DNA of 64,000 nucleotides from Chitinophaga filiformis (GCF_023100805.1 NZ_CP095855.1:1488001-1552000), one strand, 5' to 3'; positions 34,473-44,137 are shown, counted from the stretch's first letter. The notes: generated by a model not told the origin, from the sequence alone. Made by a program: numbers and translations.

Positions 34473-36035
34473 TTAGAACCAACTGCTTTTCTTACTGCTT
34501 TTACCGCCCAGGCCCAGCGCGCCCAACAGGCTGCGGGTTATGATATTTGCCGCAGTACGGCCTGCCTGCCGTGCAGCAGAACTGGTAAGTACGGTTTCCA
34601 GGATGCCCTTTTCTTCTTTCTGTCTGCCACCACCTTTGGAAGATGCCTTTTCTTCCGTTTCTTTAGCCGTTTTTTCGGCCGCTTCCTCCAGTTTGGCACT
34701 TAGTATCTCATACGCACTTTCGTTGTCTATTTCACGGTTATATTTCTTTACCAGCTTAGAGGTATTGACAATAGCATCTGCCTCCGCATCTGACAGTACG
34801 TCCATACGGGAGCGTGGCGCTACCAGCATGGTGGCCGCCAGTGGTGTAGGCTGACCTTTTTCATTCAGACAGGTGATGAGCGCTTCGCCGATACCGATCT
34901 GTGTGAGCAGCTCATCTGTTTTATAATATTCAGACAGGGGATAGTTCTCCGCCGTTGTTTTGATGGCTTTCCTGTCATTGGCGGTAAATGCGCGTAGTGC
35001 ATGCTGCACTTTCAACCCCAGCTGACCCAGTACAGATGGAGGTACATCCATCGGGTTCTGTGTACAGAAGAAGATACCCACGCCCTTGGAACGGATCAGT
35101 TTAATGATCGTCTCAATCTGTTGCAGCAAGGCTGTACTGGCTTCCTGGAATATCAGGTGGGCTTCGTCGATGAACATCACCAGTTTTGGTTTTTCAAGAT
35201 CGCCCTCTTCCGGTAATGTAGCATACAGTTCTGCCAGCAGGCTTAACATGAACGTGGAGAATAACTTCGGACGATCCTGTATATCGGCCACCCTTACAAT
35301 GGAAATAATACCCCTGCCATCATCGCTGATGCGCATAAGGTCATCCACTTCAAAAGAAGCTTCTCCGAAGAAGAGATCAGCGCCCTGCTGTTCCAGGCCG
35401 ATCACCTTACGGAGAATGGTACCCGCCGATGTGGTAGAGATCTTACCATAATCTTTTTCCATTTCAGCCTTTCCTTCATCACTTACAAACTGCAACACTT
35501 TCTTAAAATCTTTCAGGTCCAGCAGGGGCAGTTTCTGGTCATCGCAGTATTTAAATATCATAGATACCAGGCCTTCCTGCGTATCGTTCAGTTCAAGTAT
35601 TTTGGAGAGCAGCACCGGTCCGAATTCACTCACAGTAGCGCGGAGGCGCGCGCCCTTTTCCTTACTCAGGGAAAGTAGCTCTGTTGGATAAGCGGAGGGC
35701 GACCAGCTGCCGCCTATTTTCTGATAACGTTCTTCGATCTTGGGATTGCCTGTTCCTGCTGCAGCAATACCGCTAAGGTCTCCTTTGATGTCCATCAGCA
35801 ATACAGGTACGCTGGCATCGCTCAATGCTTCTGCAATTACCTGCAGGGTCTTGGTTTTACCGGTACCGGTGGCGCCGGCTATAAGGCCATGCCTGTTCAG
35901 TGTTTTCAGGGGCAGGGATACATCGGCTCCGGCGACTACTTCGCCATTGAGCATGGCACATCCCAGTTTTATATGTTCACCTTTAAAGGAATAACCATTT
36001 TGTATGTACTCCAGAAATGCTTCTTTCGTTGCCAT
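34473..36035 (-). CDS. HerA-like P-loop ATPase (DUF853, YjgR family)
   Basis: The 520-residue protein has HGLIAGATGTGKTKTLQ (Walker A, near residue 50), VLLMDIKGDLSG, the Walker B region LVMFIDEAHLIF, the FFCTQNPMDVPPSVLGQLG sensor region, and a C-terminal segment rich in Lys, Glu, Gly and Ala ending GGKSSKKSSWF. This family is related to HerA/FtsK motors; the role of YjgR is not established. The frame extends to 36083, but MATKEAFLEYIQNGY at 36035 is the likely N-terminus. Confidence 0.88.
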   Translation of the reverse strand: MATKEAFLEYIQNGYSFKGEHIKLGCAMLNGEVVAGADVSLPLKTLNRHGLIAGATGTGKTKTLQVIAEALSDASVPVLLMDIKGDLSGIAAAGTGNPKIEERYQKIGGSWSPSAYPTELLSLSKEKGARLRATVSEFGPVLLSKILELNDTQEGLVSMIFKYCDDQKLPLLDLKDFKKVLQFVSDEGKAEMEKDYGKISTTSAGTILRKVIGLEQQGADLFFGEASFEVDDLMRISDDGRGIISIVRVADIQDRPKLFSTFMLSLLAELYATLPEEGDLEKPKLVMFIDEAHLIFQEASTALLQQIETIIKLIRSKGVGIFFCTQNPMDVPPSVLGQLGLKVQHALRAFTANDRKAIKTTAENYPLSEYYKTDELLTQIGIGEALITCLNEKGQPTPLAATMLVAPRSRMDVLSDAEADAIVNTSKLVKKYNREIDNESAYEILSAKLEEAAEKTAKETEEKASSKGGGRQKEEKGILETVLTSSAARQAGRTAANIITRSLLGALGLGGKSSKKSSWF

Positions 36036-36090
36036 GGTGCTTACAAATTTTTGCTGAAGATATGGAAAAGCCGTTTCGGACAAAAGGGGG

Positions 36091-36161
36091 AATAAAAAAA
36101 TCAGGAACTAACGCATAAGGAATAGTGCAAATGCATTTATTCTTCATGCTTAGTTCCTGAT
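36091..36161 (-). terminator. Terminator of the GroES-like gene
   Basis: On the minus strand a long hairpin has 12-bp outer arms (36150-36161 and 36100-36111), partial inner pairing, and a T7 tract directly after (36093-36099). It lies 28 nt after the stop of the GroES-like gene. Confidence 0.85.
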
Positions 36162-36189
36162 GTATCTTTTTTGCTGTGCGCTGACAGTC

Positions 36190-36570
36190 TTATAGTTCTT
36201 CTTCTCTCTCAAGCATCAGTATGGCGCCCTGCGGAACGATGAAATATTTCTCGCCCTGGTACACCACTTCTGTGGAGCCGCTGATCAGAAAGATGGCCAG
36301 ATCTCCCTCTTTTGCCTGGAGGGGGATATATTTTACCTTTTCTTCTTCCGGTTTCCATGCCTCATCGTCTTCGCTTGGCAATGGCAATGCATAACCAGGC
36401 CCGGTTTTGATCACATATCCCTGTTGCACCTTCTCCTTTTCCTGCATGCCGGGCGGAAGATATAAGCCGCTTTCTGTGCGCTCGTTAGGGGTGGTTGGTT
36501 TAATCAGCACCCGGTCTCCTACAACTATTAGCTTCTTCAATTTATTGTCTTGAGTCAAATGTATAGCCAT
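36190..36570 (-). CDS. GroES-like co-chaperone without a neighbouring GroEL
   Basis: The 126-residue protein has the cpn10 core: VVGDRVLIKPTTPNERTESGLYLP, then VIKTGPGY, and EVVYQGEKYFIVPQGAILML at the end. It carries extra acidic sequence (LPSEDDEAWKPEEEKVKYIPLQ, about residues 64-85) not seen in standard 95-residue GroES. No groEL is nearby, so it is probably a paralogue, not the main co-chaperone. The frame extends to 36639; MAIHLTQDNKLKK at 36570 is the family-like start, with a GGAGG 9-13 nt upstream, rare in this window. Confidence 0.82.
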   Translation of the reverse strand: MAIHLTQDNKLKKLIVVGDRVLIKPTTPNERTESGLYLPPGMQEKEKVQQGYVIKTGPGYALPLPSEDDEAWKPEEEKVKYIPLQAKEGDLAIFLISGSTEVVYQGEKYFIVPQGAILMLEREEEL

Positions 36571-36640
36571 GGTAAAGTACCTCCGGCAAAAGGTATTGCA
36601 AAATGCGTGCAGCAGAGCGTTCTGATGCCAATATGGCACT

Positions 36641-37480
36641 TTATACGTCTGCCAGCCGGAAGGTATCAGCCACCCTGATGCCTTTTTCTGTCAACTGCAG
36701 GCTACAACACTCTGTAAAAGGGTCATGCTCGAAAAAGAGGATGTAGTTGTTCTCCACAGCCTCCTGTAAAAAGCTCTTTTTCTCCTGCAGGGTTGTCAGT
36801 GGGAACATATCGTATGCCATTACGTAAGGAATGGGGATATGCCCGGTGCTGGGCAGCAGGTCGGCCATATATACGATCGTTTTGTCTTTGTACCTGATCT
36901 GTGGCAGCATCATCGAATCCGTATGCCCGAATACAAAGCGGATATTGAAGTCATTGCTGAATGGAATACCTTCCTCCCTTGGAATGAATTTCAACTGCCC
37001 GCTTTCCTGGATGGGCTGGATATTTTCCTTCAGGAAAGAGGCTTTTTCCCGATCGTTGGGTTTGGTTGCCCATTCCCAATGTTCCTGGTTGCTCCAGAAA
37101 CTCGCGTTTTTAAAGGCGGGCGCCAGTTGCTCTCCCCGTCTTTCTATGGCGCCGCCACAATGATCAAAGTGCAGATGTGTCAGGAATACATCGGTGATAT
37201 CGTCACGGTGAAATCCATGTTTTGCCAGGGAGGTGTCAATACTGGCGTCTCCATGCAGGTAATAATGGCTGAAGAACTTTTCATCCTGCTTATTGCCTAT
37301 GCCGGTGTCTACCAGGATGAGGCGGTCGCCGTCTTCTATCAGCAGGCTGCGCATGGCCCATGAGCACATATTGTTCTCATCCGCCGGGTTTAGCTTGTTC
37401 CAGATGCTTTTAGGCACTACGCCAAACATGGCGCCTCCGTCCAGTTTAAAATGGCCTGTATCTATGCTGTATAAGTTCAT
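36641..37480 (-). CDS. MBL fold metallo-hydrolase
   Basis: The 279-residue protein has the metallo-beta-lactamase zinc motif THLHFDHCGG (about residues 95-104) and later ligands in FGHTDSMMLPQI, VYMADLLPS and FFEHDPFTEC. It resembles the lactonase-like AttM/MBL branch, which hydrolyses lactones or similar esters, but the substrate is not clear. It lies upstream of the GroES-like gene with a 70-bp gap and may share its transcript. Confidence 0.88.
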   Translation of the reverse strand: MNLYSIDTGHFKLDGGAMFGVVPKSIWNKLNPADENNMCSWAMRSLLIEDGDRLILVDTGIGNKQDEKFFSHYYLHGDASIDTSLAKHGFHRDDITDVFLTHLHFDHCGGAIERRGEQLAPAFKNASFWSNQEHWEWATKPNDREKASFLKENIQPIQESGQLKFIPREEGIPFSNDFNIRFVFGHTDSMMLPQIRYKDKTIVYMADLLPSTGHIPIPYVMAYDMFPLTTLQEKKSFLQEAVENNYILFFEHDPFTECCSLQLTEKGIRVADTFRLADV

Positions 37481-37515
37481 GATTGGATCCGTTTGGATGC
37501 TGAAGTTCGTGAATT

Positions 37516-38817
37516 TCAGCTTCCTGTAGTAAGCCTTTTTTGTTTTTGCAGCGCCGCATAGAGCCAGATGAGGCCTGTGAAGAAGAACGCGATCAGCGCC
37601 AGCACAGAGTTACGCATGCTGCCTGTCAGCTCATGGATATAACCGAAAGTGATCATCCCTATGGCGATAGATAATTTCTCTACCACGTCATAGTAACTGA
37701 AGAACGATGCAGTGTCGTCTGTTTCAGGCATTAGCTTGGCATAGGTAGAACGGCTGAGGGATTGTACACCACCCATTACAAGGCCGACCACTACCGCCAG
37801 TATATAGAAATCTGTGGCTGTCTGCATACGATATCCGACCAGGCAGATGACCATCCATAATATGACAACGACCATTAATACCGGGAGGTTACCAAATTTG
37901 CCCGACAGCCTGGCTATACCCCATGCGCCAAGTACAGCTACTACCTGGATGGCTACTACAGCCATTATCAACTTGTCGGCAGGCAACCCCAGCTCCTGGC
38001 TTCCGAAGATGGTCGCCGCCATCATCACCGTCTGAACGCCCATGCTGTAAAAGAAGAATCCACGCAGGAACCTTTTCAATACCGGCATTACCTTCACCTG
38101 TGCATATACTTTTTTGAGCTCGCGGAAGCCTTCTGTCAGTGCGCTGGCGCTATGTTGCTGTACGGTTGCCTTAGAAGCGGGCAGGCGCATAAAGGTGATC
38201 TGTGCAAAGCCTATCCACCAGAGGCCAGTCAACAGGAAGGTGATACGTACCGGCATACCTCCGTCAATACCGAAGGGTTTTACCACCACAAGCGCAAAAC
38301 CTATCAGCTGTAACAGTACACTACCTATATATCCCATTGCATATCCCCTGGCACTGATGCGGTCGCGGTCTTCTATCGCAGCTATTTCCGGCAGATAAGA
38401 ATTGTAAAATACCAGGCCTCCGCAATATCCAAGCGTAGCCAGTATAAAGAAGATGGCGCCGTATTCAACGCTGGGGTCCGGTCCTTTGAAATTGAACAAA
38501 GCACAGCAGCTTAATCCGCCCAGCCAGGTGAACAGCATGAGATATCTTTTCTTATTGCCCCGTGTATCCGCTATGGAAGAGAGTATGGGCGACAGCAGCG
38601 CTGCAAGCATAAAGGCGGCGGCCATGGAGTAGTCGTACAATGCAGAGTTCACGAACGTTCTTCCGAAGAAGCTTACATTGTCGCCTGTGGTATCAGAGTG
38701 CGTAATGGTCGTGAAATAAATAGGGAAAAAAGTGGTGGTAATTACGAGGTTGTATACTGAGTTGGCCCAGTCATACATTGCCCAGCCATTGATTACTTTT
38801 TTACTGGCAGTTTGCAT
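37516..38817 (-). CDS. MFS transporter, UMF1/Atg22 family
   Basis: The 433-residue protein has 12 hydrophobic segments. Its start KVINGWAMYDWANSVYNLVITTTFFPIYF is the signature of the UMF1 (Atg22-like) family, and it has the loop RISARGYAMGYIGSVLLQ and the late GGVQSLSRSTYAKLMPE. Atg22 exports amino acids from yeast vacuoles; bacterial members are mostly uncharacterised. It has its own promoter at 38840-38847. Confidence 0.9.
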   Translation of the reverse strand: MQTASKKVINGWAMYDWANSVYNLVITTTFFPIYFTTITHSDTTGDNVSFFGRTFVNSALYDYSMAAAFMLAALLSPILSSIADTRGNKKRYLMLFTWLGGLSCCALFNFKGPDPSVEYGAIFFILATLGYCGGLVFYNSYLPEIAAIEDRDRISARGYAMGYIGSVLLQLIGFALVVVKPFGIDGGMPVRITFLLTGLWWIGFAQITFMRLPASKATVQQHSASALTEGFRELKKVYAQVKVMPVLKRFLRGFFFYSMGVQTVMMAATIFGSQELGLPADKLIMAVVAIQVVAVLGAWGIARLSGKFGNLPVLMVVVILWMVICLVGYRMQTATDFYILAVVVGLVMGGVQSLSRSTYAKLMPETDDTASFFSYYDVVEKLSIAIGMITFGYIHELTGSMRNSVLALIAFFFTGLIWLYAALQKQKRLTTGS

Positions 38818-38839
38818 ACGTAGTAAGTAAGTTAATGAT

Positions 38840-38847
38840 CAAAAATA
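38840..38847 (-). promoter_or_regulatory. Promoter of the Atg22-like gene, -7 element
   Basis: TATTTTTG on the minus strand, 22 nt before the ATG at 38817. Confidence 0.5.
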
Positions 38848-38893
38848 AGGAATATGGAGCCCATTGGATCAATGCATTCCCCCCGGCGGGCGT

Positions 38894-39511
38894 TTATTTA
38901 TAATCCTGTATCCTGATGTGGTTCGGACACATGAAGTATTCCTGCTCATCATTTGAACTGACAATGATAAGACGGTCGCCGCTATAATCGGTAATAAGTT
39001 GCTGATAGAGCCGGATACCTGCGGCATCCAGGTTAGTACAGGGTTCATCCAGCAGCAGCACAGGAACATCTGAGAAAATGGTCAATGCCAGTTTCAGTCT
39101 TTGTTTCATGCCGGATGAAAAATAGCGGATCTGTTTATTCATGGATTTCTCCAGGCCCACCAGGGCCACAGCATCTGCGGGAGTGATAGCAGGAATGAAT
39201 TGTTTGAACTGCAGGTGGAACTGCAGACTTTCTGCCAGTGTAAATTCCTCTACCAGTTCGAGGTAAGGAGCAGCAATGGCACAATGCCGGAAGAACTGAT
39301 CAGGGCTGAGCGGTTCTTCCGGTGTGCTATAAGTAACGGAGCCTTCATTGTGATGGAGGTGTCCGCTGATAACTTGTAAGAGTGTGGATTTCCCCGAGCC
39401 ATTGGGACCCAGTATGGCATACCTTCCGCCTGCCTCAAAGGTGGCGGATACACGACGGAAGATCCAGTCGTAGTTAAATCGTTTGCCTGTCTGGTGCAGC
39501 GTTATTTTCAT
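38894..39511 (-). CDS. ABC transporter ATP-binding protein (stand-alone)
   Basis: The 205-residue ATPase has Walker A LGPNGSGKSTLLQ (about residues 34-46), a variant signature FSSGMKQRLKLAL, Walker B VLLLDEPCTNLD and the late switch LIIVSSNDEQEY with no His. It has no fused membrane domain and none is adjacent. It overlaps lpxA by 4 nt and closes the lipid A operon. The missing switch His raises the question of whether it works as a normal transporter motor. Confidence 0.88.
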   Translation of the reverse strand: MKITLHQTGKRFNYDWIFRRVSATFEAGGRYAILGPNGSGKSTLLQVISGHLHHNEGSVTYSTPEEPLSPDQFFRHCAIAAPYLELVEEFTLAESLQFHLQFKQFIPAITPADAVALVGLEKSMNKQIRYFSSGMKQRLKLALTIFSDVPVLLLDEPCTNLDAAGIRLYQQLITDYSGDRLIIVSSNDEQEYFMCPNHIRIQDYK

Positions 39512-40302
39512 TCGTCGCTGGCTAGTGACGTATAACCTTTCATAATGCCCCTGCCGGATTCACGTATGAAGGAAAGTATCTCATCCCTTTCATCTGTGGC
39601 AGGATATTCCGCTTCAATGATACTGATAGCTTTTGACAGCTTGTATCCTTTCACGAATATGATGCGGTAGATGTCCAGTACATGATTGATCTTTTCGAGA
39701 GAGAAACCTCTTCTCTTGAGACCAATGGAGTTCACGCCTACGTATGACAGTGGCTCACGCGCTGCCTTTACGTAAGGTGGTACGTCCTTTCTAACGAGGG
39801 AACCACCTGTAACAAAGGCATGTGCGCCTATTTTACAGAACTGCTGAACGGCTACCATGCCCGCCAGTACTACGTGGTCGCCCACGGTGATATGGCCTGC
39901 CAGGGTAGTGTTGTTGGAAAATACACAGCTATCGCCCACTTCACAATCGTGTGCAATATGGCTGTAGGCCATGATCAGGCAGTTCCTGCCGATAACGGTT
40001 TTCCATTTATCCTTGGTTCCTCTGTTTATGGTTACGTACTCTCTGATGGTGGTGTTGTCTCCGATTTCAGTTGTGGTTTCTTCGCCTGCAAATTTCAGAT
40101 CTTGCGGGATGGCGGAAATTACAGCCCCGGGAAAGATACGGCAGTTCTTACCGATCCTGGCGCCTTCCATGATGGTGACATTGGAGCCGATCCAGGTGCC
40201 GTCTCCGATTTCAACATTCTTATGAATGACGGTGAAGGGATCGATCTTTACGTTTGGCGCAACTTTGGCGTCCGGGTGAATGTAAGTTAGCGGATGGATC
40301 AT
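39508..40302 (-). CDS. lpxA: Acyl-ACP--UDP-N-acetylglucosamine O-acyltransferase LpxA
   Basis: LpxA starts lipid A synthesis by adding a 3-hydroxyacyl chain to UDP-GlcNAc. The 264-residue protein is a left-handed beta-helix of hexapeptide repeats (HPDAKVAPNVKIDPFTVI onward), with the catalytic His in AYSHIAHDCEVGD (about residues 120-132), followed by a C-terminal helical part. It is 9 bp downstream of lpxC-fabZ and overlaps the ABC gene by 4 nt. Confidence 0.96.
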   Translation of the reverse strand: MIHPLTYIHPDAKVAPNVKIDPFTVIHKNVEIGDGTWIGSNVTIMEGARIGKNCRIFPGAVISAIPQDLKFAGEETTTEIGDNTTIREYVTINRGTKDKWKTVIGRNCLIMAYSHIAHDCEVGDSCVFSNNTTLAGHITVGDHVVLAGMVAVQQFCKIGAHAFVTGGSLVRKDVPPYVKAAREPLSYVGVNSIGLKRRGFSLEKINHVLDIYRIIFVKGYKLSKAISIIEAEYPATDERDEILSFIRESGRGIMKGYTSLASDE

Positions 40303-40311
40303 TGCTATTGT

Positions 40312-41727
40312 TTAGCTTTCTCTTGTTTTAATGATTTGAGCGGTCAGATCACCTTCAGTTACTACCTTGTTACCTACAAATACGGTTCCTCTCATTTCTA
40401 CTATGCCTCTTCTGATGGGGCTCAGCAATTCCATCTTCAGGATCATTGTGTCTCCTGGAAATACTTTCTGCTTGAACTTACAGTTGTCGATCTTAATAAA
40501 ATAGGTATCGTAATTCTGAGGATCGGGAACAGTGTTGAGCGCAAGAATACCTCCGCACTGTGCCAGCGCTTCCACCTGCAATACGCCCGGCATTACGGGA
40601 TTATTAGGGAAGTGGCCCTGGAAGAAGTGCTCGTTGAAGGTAACGTTTTTGATACCTGTTACCTGTGTATCGGTAAGATCGATGATTTTATCCACCAGCA
40701 GCATCGGATAACGATGCGGCAACGTTCTTTCGATACGCGGCAGATCAAAGATCGCTGGTTTATTAGGATCATATACGGGCACATCTTTGATGTGCCTGTT
40801 CTTTTTGATATACTGTTTGATCTTACGGGCAAACTCCACGTTGGAAGCATGTCCGGGACGGTTTGCAATGATATGCGCCTTAATAGGAACGCCTACCAGC
40901 GCCAGGTCGCCCACGATGTCCAGCAGCTTGTGACGCGCTGGTTCATTCGGGAAGTGAAGCTGTATGTTGTTGAGGATACCTTCTCTTTGCGCTACGCTGA
41001 TATTCTTACGTTTGAATACCTTGGCAAGGCCGTCCAGTTGTTCATCGCTTACCGGTTTGTCAACAATCACGATAGCGTTGTTGATATCACCACCTTTGAT
41101 CAGGTTGTTGGAGATCAGGTATTCCAGTTCGTGCAGGAATACGAAAGTACGGCAGGGCGCTACTTCCTGTCTGAAATCCTGCAGGCTGTTCAGATTAGCA
41201 TGTTGTGTTCCTAAAACAGGAGAATTGAAATCGATCAGGCAGGTAATGCGGTAATCCACTGCCGGAAGGGCCACCATCTCTACGTTCTTTGAATCGTCGT
41301 AGTAATTGATGTTAGTGTCAATAGAATACCATACCTTCTTGGCATCCTGTTCGGCAATACCAGCTTCCTCTATCTTCTGGATAAAGGGATAGGAACTACC
41401 ATCCATGATCGGAATTTCAGGACCATCGATCTCGATGTGTACGTTATCAACCCCTGTTCCTACCAGGGCAGCCATAATATGCTCAATCGTACTCACGCGG
41501 GCGCCGTTGTGTTCGAGGGTCGTGCTGCGTGAAGTATCCACGACATAATCGACATCGGCTTTAACTACAGGTTGTTCAGGCAGATCTACACGCTGAAATT
41601 TAATACCGTAACCGGGAGTGGCCGGCTTCAGGGTCATGTTTACATGCGCTCCTGTGTGTAAACCAACACCCGATATGGTAACTGGGGCTTTTATCGTGTG
41701 TTGGTTAGACGACTGTTGACTATCCAT
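40312..41727 (-). CDS. lpxC: Bifunctional UDP-3-O-acyl-GlcNAc deacetylase / 3-hydroxyacyl-ACP dehydratase (LpxC-FabZ)
   Basis: Residues about 1-310 are LpxC, the zinc deacetylase that commits the cell to lipid A: VGLHTGAHVNMTL, STIEHIMAALVGTGVDN (zinc His) and HKLLDIVGDLALVG (zinc His and Asp). Residues about 320-471 are FabZ with LPHRYPMLLVDKI and the catalytic HFPNNPVMPGVLQVEALAQ. The fusion is typical of Bacteroidota and joins fatty-acid elongation to lipid A. The length of 471 fits known fusions. Confidence 0.97.
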   Translation of the reverse strand: MDSQQSSNQHTIKAPVTISGVGLHTGAHVNMTLKPATPGYGIKFQRVDLPEQPVVKADVDYVVDTSRSTTLEHNGARVSTIEHIMAALVGTGVDNVHIEIDGPEIPIMDGSSYPFIQKIEEAGIAEQDAKKVWYSIDTNINYYDDSKNVEMVALPAVDYRITCLIDFNSPVLGTQHANLNSLQDFRQEVAPCRTFVFLHELEYLISNNLIKGGDINNAIVIVDKPVSDEQLDGLAKVFKRKNISVAQREGILNNIQLHFPNEPARHKLLDIVGDLALVGVPIKAHIIANRPGHASNVEFARKIKQYIKKNRHIKDVPVYDPNKPAIFDLPRIERTLPHRYPMLLVDKIIDLTDTQVTGIKNVTFNEHFFQGHFPNNPVMPGVLQVEALAQCGGILALNTVPDPQNYDTYFIKIDNCKFKQKVFPGDTMILKMELLSPIRRGIVEMRGTVFVGNKVVTEGDLTAQIIKTRES

Positions 41728-41760
41728 ATTTTTTTATAACTGTTTATCCTACTTTATTCT

Positions 41761-42810
41761 TCAAACACCTTCCCGCACGGAAAGCAGTTGTTTTACCATA
41801 TCTTCCAATTCCTTCACACGTTTTTCAAGGTCGGGCAAATTTCTAAAAATTGCCTGACTTTTCAGTGAACTTTTGTAATCAAAGGCAGGAGATCCCATCA
41901 GTGCTGTATTGGGTTCCGCTATCGATTTGGACAAACCGCTCTGCGCATTGATCTTGGTACCGTCTGCCAGCTGAATATGTCCCACCAGGCCTACCTGTCC
42001 ACCTATCACACAGTTCTTGCCGATCTTGGTACTGCCGGAAATACCGGTCTGTGCCGCTATTACAGTGTTGGTATCCACATCCACATTGTGCGCTATCTGG
42101 ATCAGGTTATCCAGTTTAACACCCTGGCGGATGATGGTAGAGCCCATTGTAGCGCGGTCTATTGTAGTATTTGCCCCTATTTCTACATCATCGTGAATGA
42201 TCACGTTACCGATCTGCGGCACTTTCTTATAGGTTCCGTCAGGCTGCGGTGCAAAGCCAAAACCATCGCCACCGATCACACAGCCCGCATGCAGGATCAC
42301 CCTGCGGCCTAATATACAGTTGTCATATACCTTTACGCCGGGGAAAATGACAGTATCATCATTCACAGTAACATTATCGCCAAGGTATACGCCGGGATAT
42401 ATTTTAACATTGTTTCCAAGCACCACATTCTCACCCAGGTAAGCAAAAGCGCCGATGAAGACGTTCTGGCCGGTCTTAACTGATGCAGGCACATAGGACG
42501 GTTGCTGAATACCGGTTTTGTTGCCCACCATCTGTTTATATTTTTCCAGGAGAAGGGCAAAGCTGCTATATGCATCTTTTACCCTGATCAGGGTTGACTT
42601 AACAGGTTTTTCCGTTACAAGGCTCTCATTCACTATCAGTATCGAAGCATTGGTAGTATAAATGAACTCTTCGTATTTAGGATTGGCAATGAAACTGAGC
42701 ATCCCTTCACCGGCCTCTTCAATCTTGGCGATGTTGCTCACTTTTACGTCCGGGTTGCCTTCCAGCTTACCATCCAGCATGGTAGCCAATTGTAATGCGC
42801 TAAACTGCAT
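41761..42810 (-). CDS. lpxD: UDP-3-O-(3-hydroxyacyl)glucosamine N-acyltransferase LpxD
   Basis: LpxD adds the second acyl chain in lipid A synthesis. The 349-residue protein has the N-terminal uridine-binding domain (about 1-100), then hexapeptide repeats (FIGAFAYLGENVVLGNN onward), the catalytic His in LDNLIQIAHNVDVDTN (about residue 242), and a C-terminal helix (LPDLEKRVKELEDMVKQLL). It is the second gene of the operon, 33 bp before lpxC-fabZ. Confidence 0.96.
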   Translation of the reverse strand: MQFSALQLATMLDGKLEGNPDVKVSNIAKIEEAGEGMLSFIANPKYEEFIYTTNASILIVNESLVTEKPVKSTLIRVKDAYSSFALLLEKYKQMVGNKTGIQQPSYVPASVKTGQNVFIGAFAYLGENVVLGNNVKIYPGVYLGDNVTVNDDTVIFPGVKVYDNCILGRRVILHAGCVIGGDGFGFAPQPDGTYKKVPQIGNVIIHDDVEIGANTTIDRATMGSTIIRQGVKLDNLIQIAHNVDVDTNTVIAAQTGISGSTKIGKNCVIGGQVGLVGHIQLADGTKINAQSGLSKSIAEPNTALMGSPAFDYKSSLKSQAIFRNLPDLEKRVKELEDMVKQLLSVREGV

Positions 42811-42910
42811 AGTTATTAATTAATAATGTTACCCGATCTGACCAGCTACCAAATTGTACCTATTCCACAACTCGCATTTCCGGAATTTGTAATTGATAAT
42901 TAGCCATTCA

Positions 42911-44137
42911 TCAGATTTTTGGATGACAAATGTAGAATTTTTTTACGGGTATAGCCAGCGTATGACTAACCAGTGCATTGTCAATAGACGAAATGTCTTT
43001 TACAGTTCCGTCTTTAAAGAGAATATTGATCTTCTCATTATTCACATTGTAAGCACTGAGACAGGCTGTGCCCGTGAAGACGAAATAGTCCAGGTCCCTA
43101 CCGCTAATGCCGTACTGCTGCTGCACTTTCTGCTTCATGAGGTGAATACTTTCCGTATCGAAGGCCTCATTGCTCAGCACGCACTTGAACAGATGCCTGT
43201 TGATGAGCCAGTTACAAAGCAGCGATAATATTTTATCCGGGTGTTGCGCCCAGACCTTGATCGCTCCCATGATGTCATAATCATCCAGCAGGCAGAACTG
43301 TTGCAGACAATGCGGCTCCTGTTCAAAGTTGGCGGCGGTGATCGTATGATAGAGAAAATACTCCAAAGCCGGCGAAGCATACAGGGATACGCCCTGTAAA
43401 GCCAGTTCCTTGGCCCTGCGCAGTATTTTTACCAGCATATTCTCCGCGCTCAGCACCGTTTTGTGCAGGTAAACCTGCCAGTACATCAGGCGGCGCGCTA
43501 CAATGAACTTCTCTATCGAATAGATCCCCTTCTCTTCCACCATGAGCTCATCACGGTGTACTGTCAGCATTTTTATTATTCTGTCATATCCAATCACGCC
43601 TTCAGAAACGCCCGTATAAAAACTGTCCCGGTTCAGATAATCCATCCTGTCTACGTCTAACTGGCTGGAAACCAGCTGATGCAGAAAGGTTTTGTGATAA
43701 CGGCCGTTAAAGATCTCTATCGTCAGCGTCAGCGCCCCGTTCATTTCCCTATTCAGCTCTTCCATCAGCCACTGGCTGATCTTTTCGTGAGATACGCCCT
43801 CAATGATGCCATTCTCCAATGCATGTGAGTAAGGACCATGACCTATATCATGCAAAAGTATGGCCATCTTTGTAGCAACCTCTTCCTCTGCCGTGATCTG
43901 TACACCCTTGGCCCGAAGCTCCATTAAGGCAAAACACATCAGGTGATAGGCGCCCATGCTATGATGAAAACGGGTATGCATTGCGCCCGGATATACCAGG
44001 TGTGCCAGGGCCATCTGGTGGATCCTGCGCAAACGCTGATAATATGGATGGGAGATCAATGTAAAGATCAACGGATGGTCAATCGTAATGAAGCCATATA
44101 CCGGATCGTTCACAATTTTACGCTTGCGTTCTGCCAT
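42911..44137 (-). CDS. HD domain phosphohydrolase (SAMHD1/dGTPase-like)
   Basis: The 408-residue protein has the HD motif set: His in HTRFHHSMGAYHLM, the HD pair in ILLHDIGHGPYSHALEN (about residues 92-108) and the late Asp in SSQLDVDRMDYLNRDS. The layout matches HD-domain proteins related to dNTP triphosphohydrolases; the substrate is unproven. The family N-terminus KIVNDPVYGFI is intact. It heads the lipid A operon and is divergent from porX, a gene order I believe recurs in Bacteroidota. Confidence 0.9.
   Translation of the reverse strand: MAERKRKIVNDPVYGFITIDHPLIFTLISHPYYQRLRRIHQMALAHLVYPGAMHTRFHHSMGAYHLMCFALMELRAKGVQITAEEEVATKMAILLHDIGHGPYSHALENGIIEGVSHEKISQWLMEELNREMNGALTLTIEIFNGRYHKTFLHQLVSSQLDVDRMDYLNRDSFYTGVSEGVIGYDRIIKMLTVHRDELMVEEKGIYSIEKFIVARRLMYWQVYLHKTVLSAENMLVKILRRAKELALQGVSLYASPALEYFLYHTITAANFEQEPHCLQQFCLLDDYDIMGAIKVWAQHPDKILSLLCNWLINRHLFKCVLSNEAFDTESIHLMKQKVQQQYGISGRDLDYFVFTGTACLSAYNVNNEKINILFKDGTVKDISSIDNALVSHTLAIPVKKFYICHPKI

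Noticed and set aside
40294-41214. Plus-strand open frame of 306 codons inside lpxC-fabZ
   Set aside because: The minus strand carries the full LpxC-FabZ motif set; this frame is its shadow.
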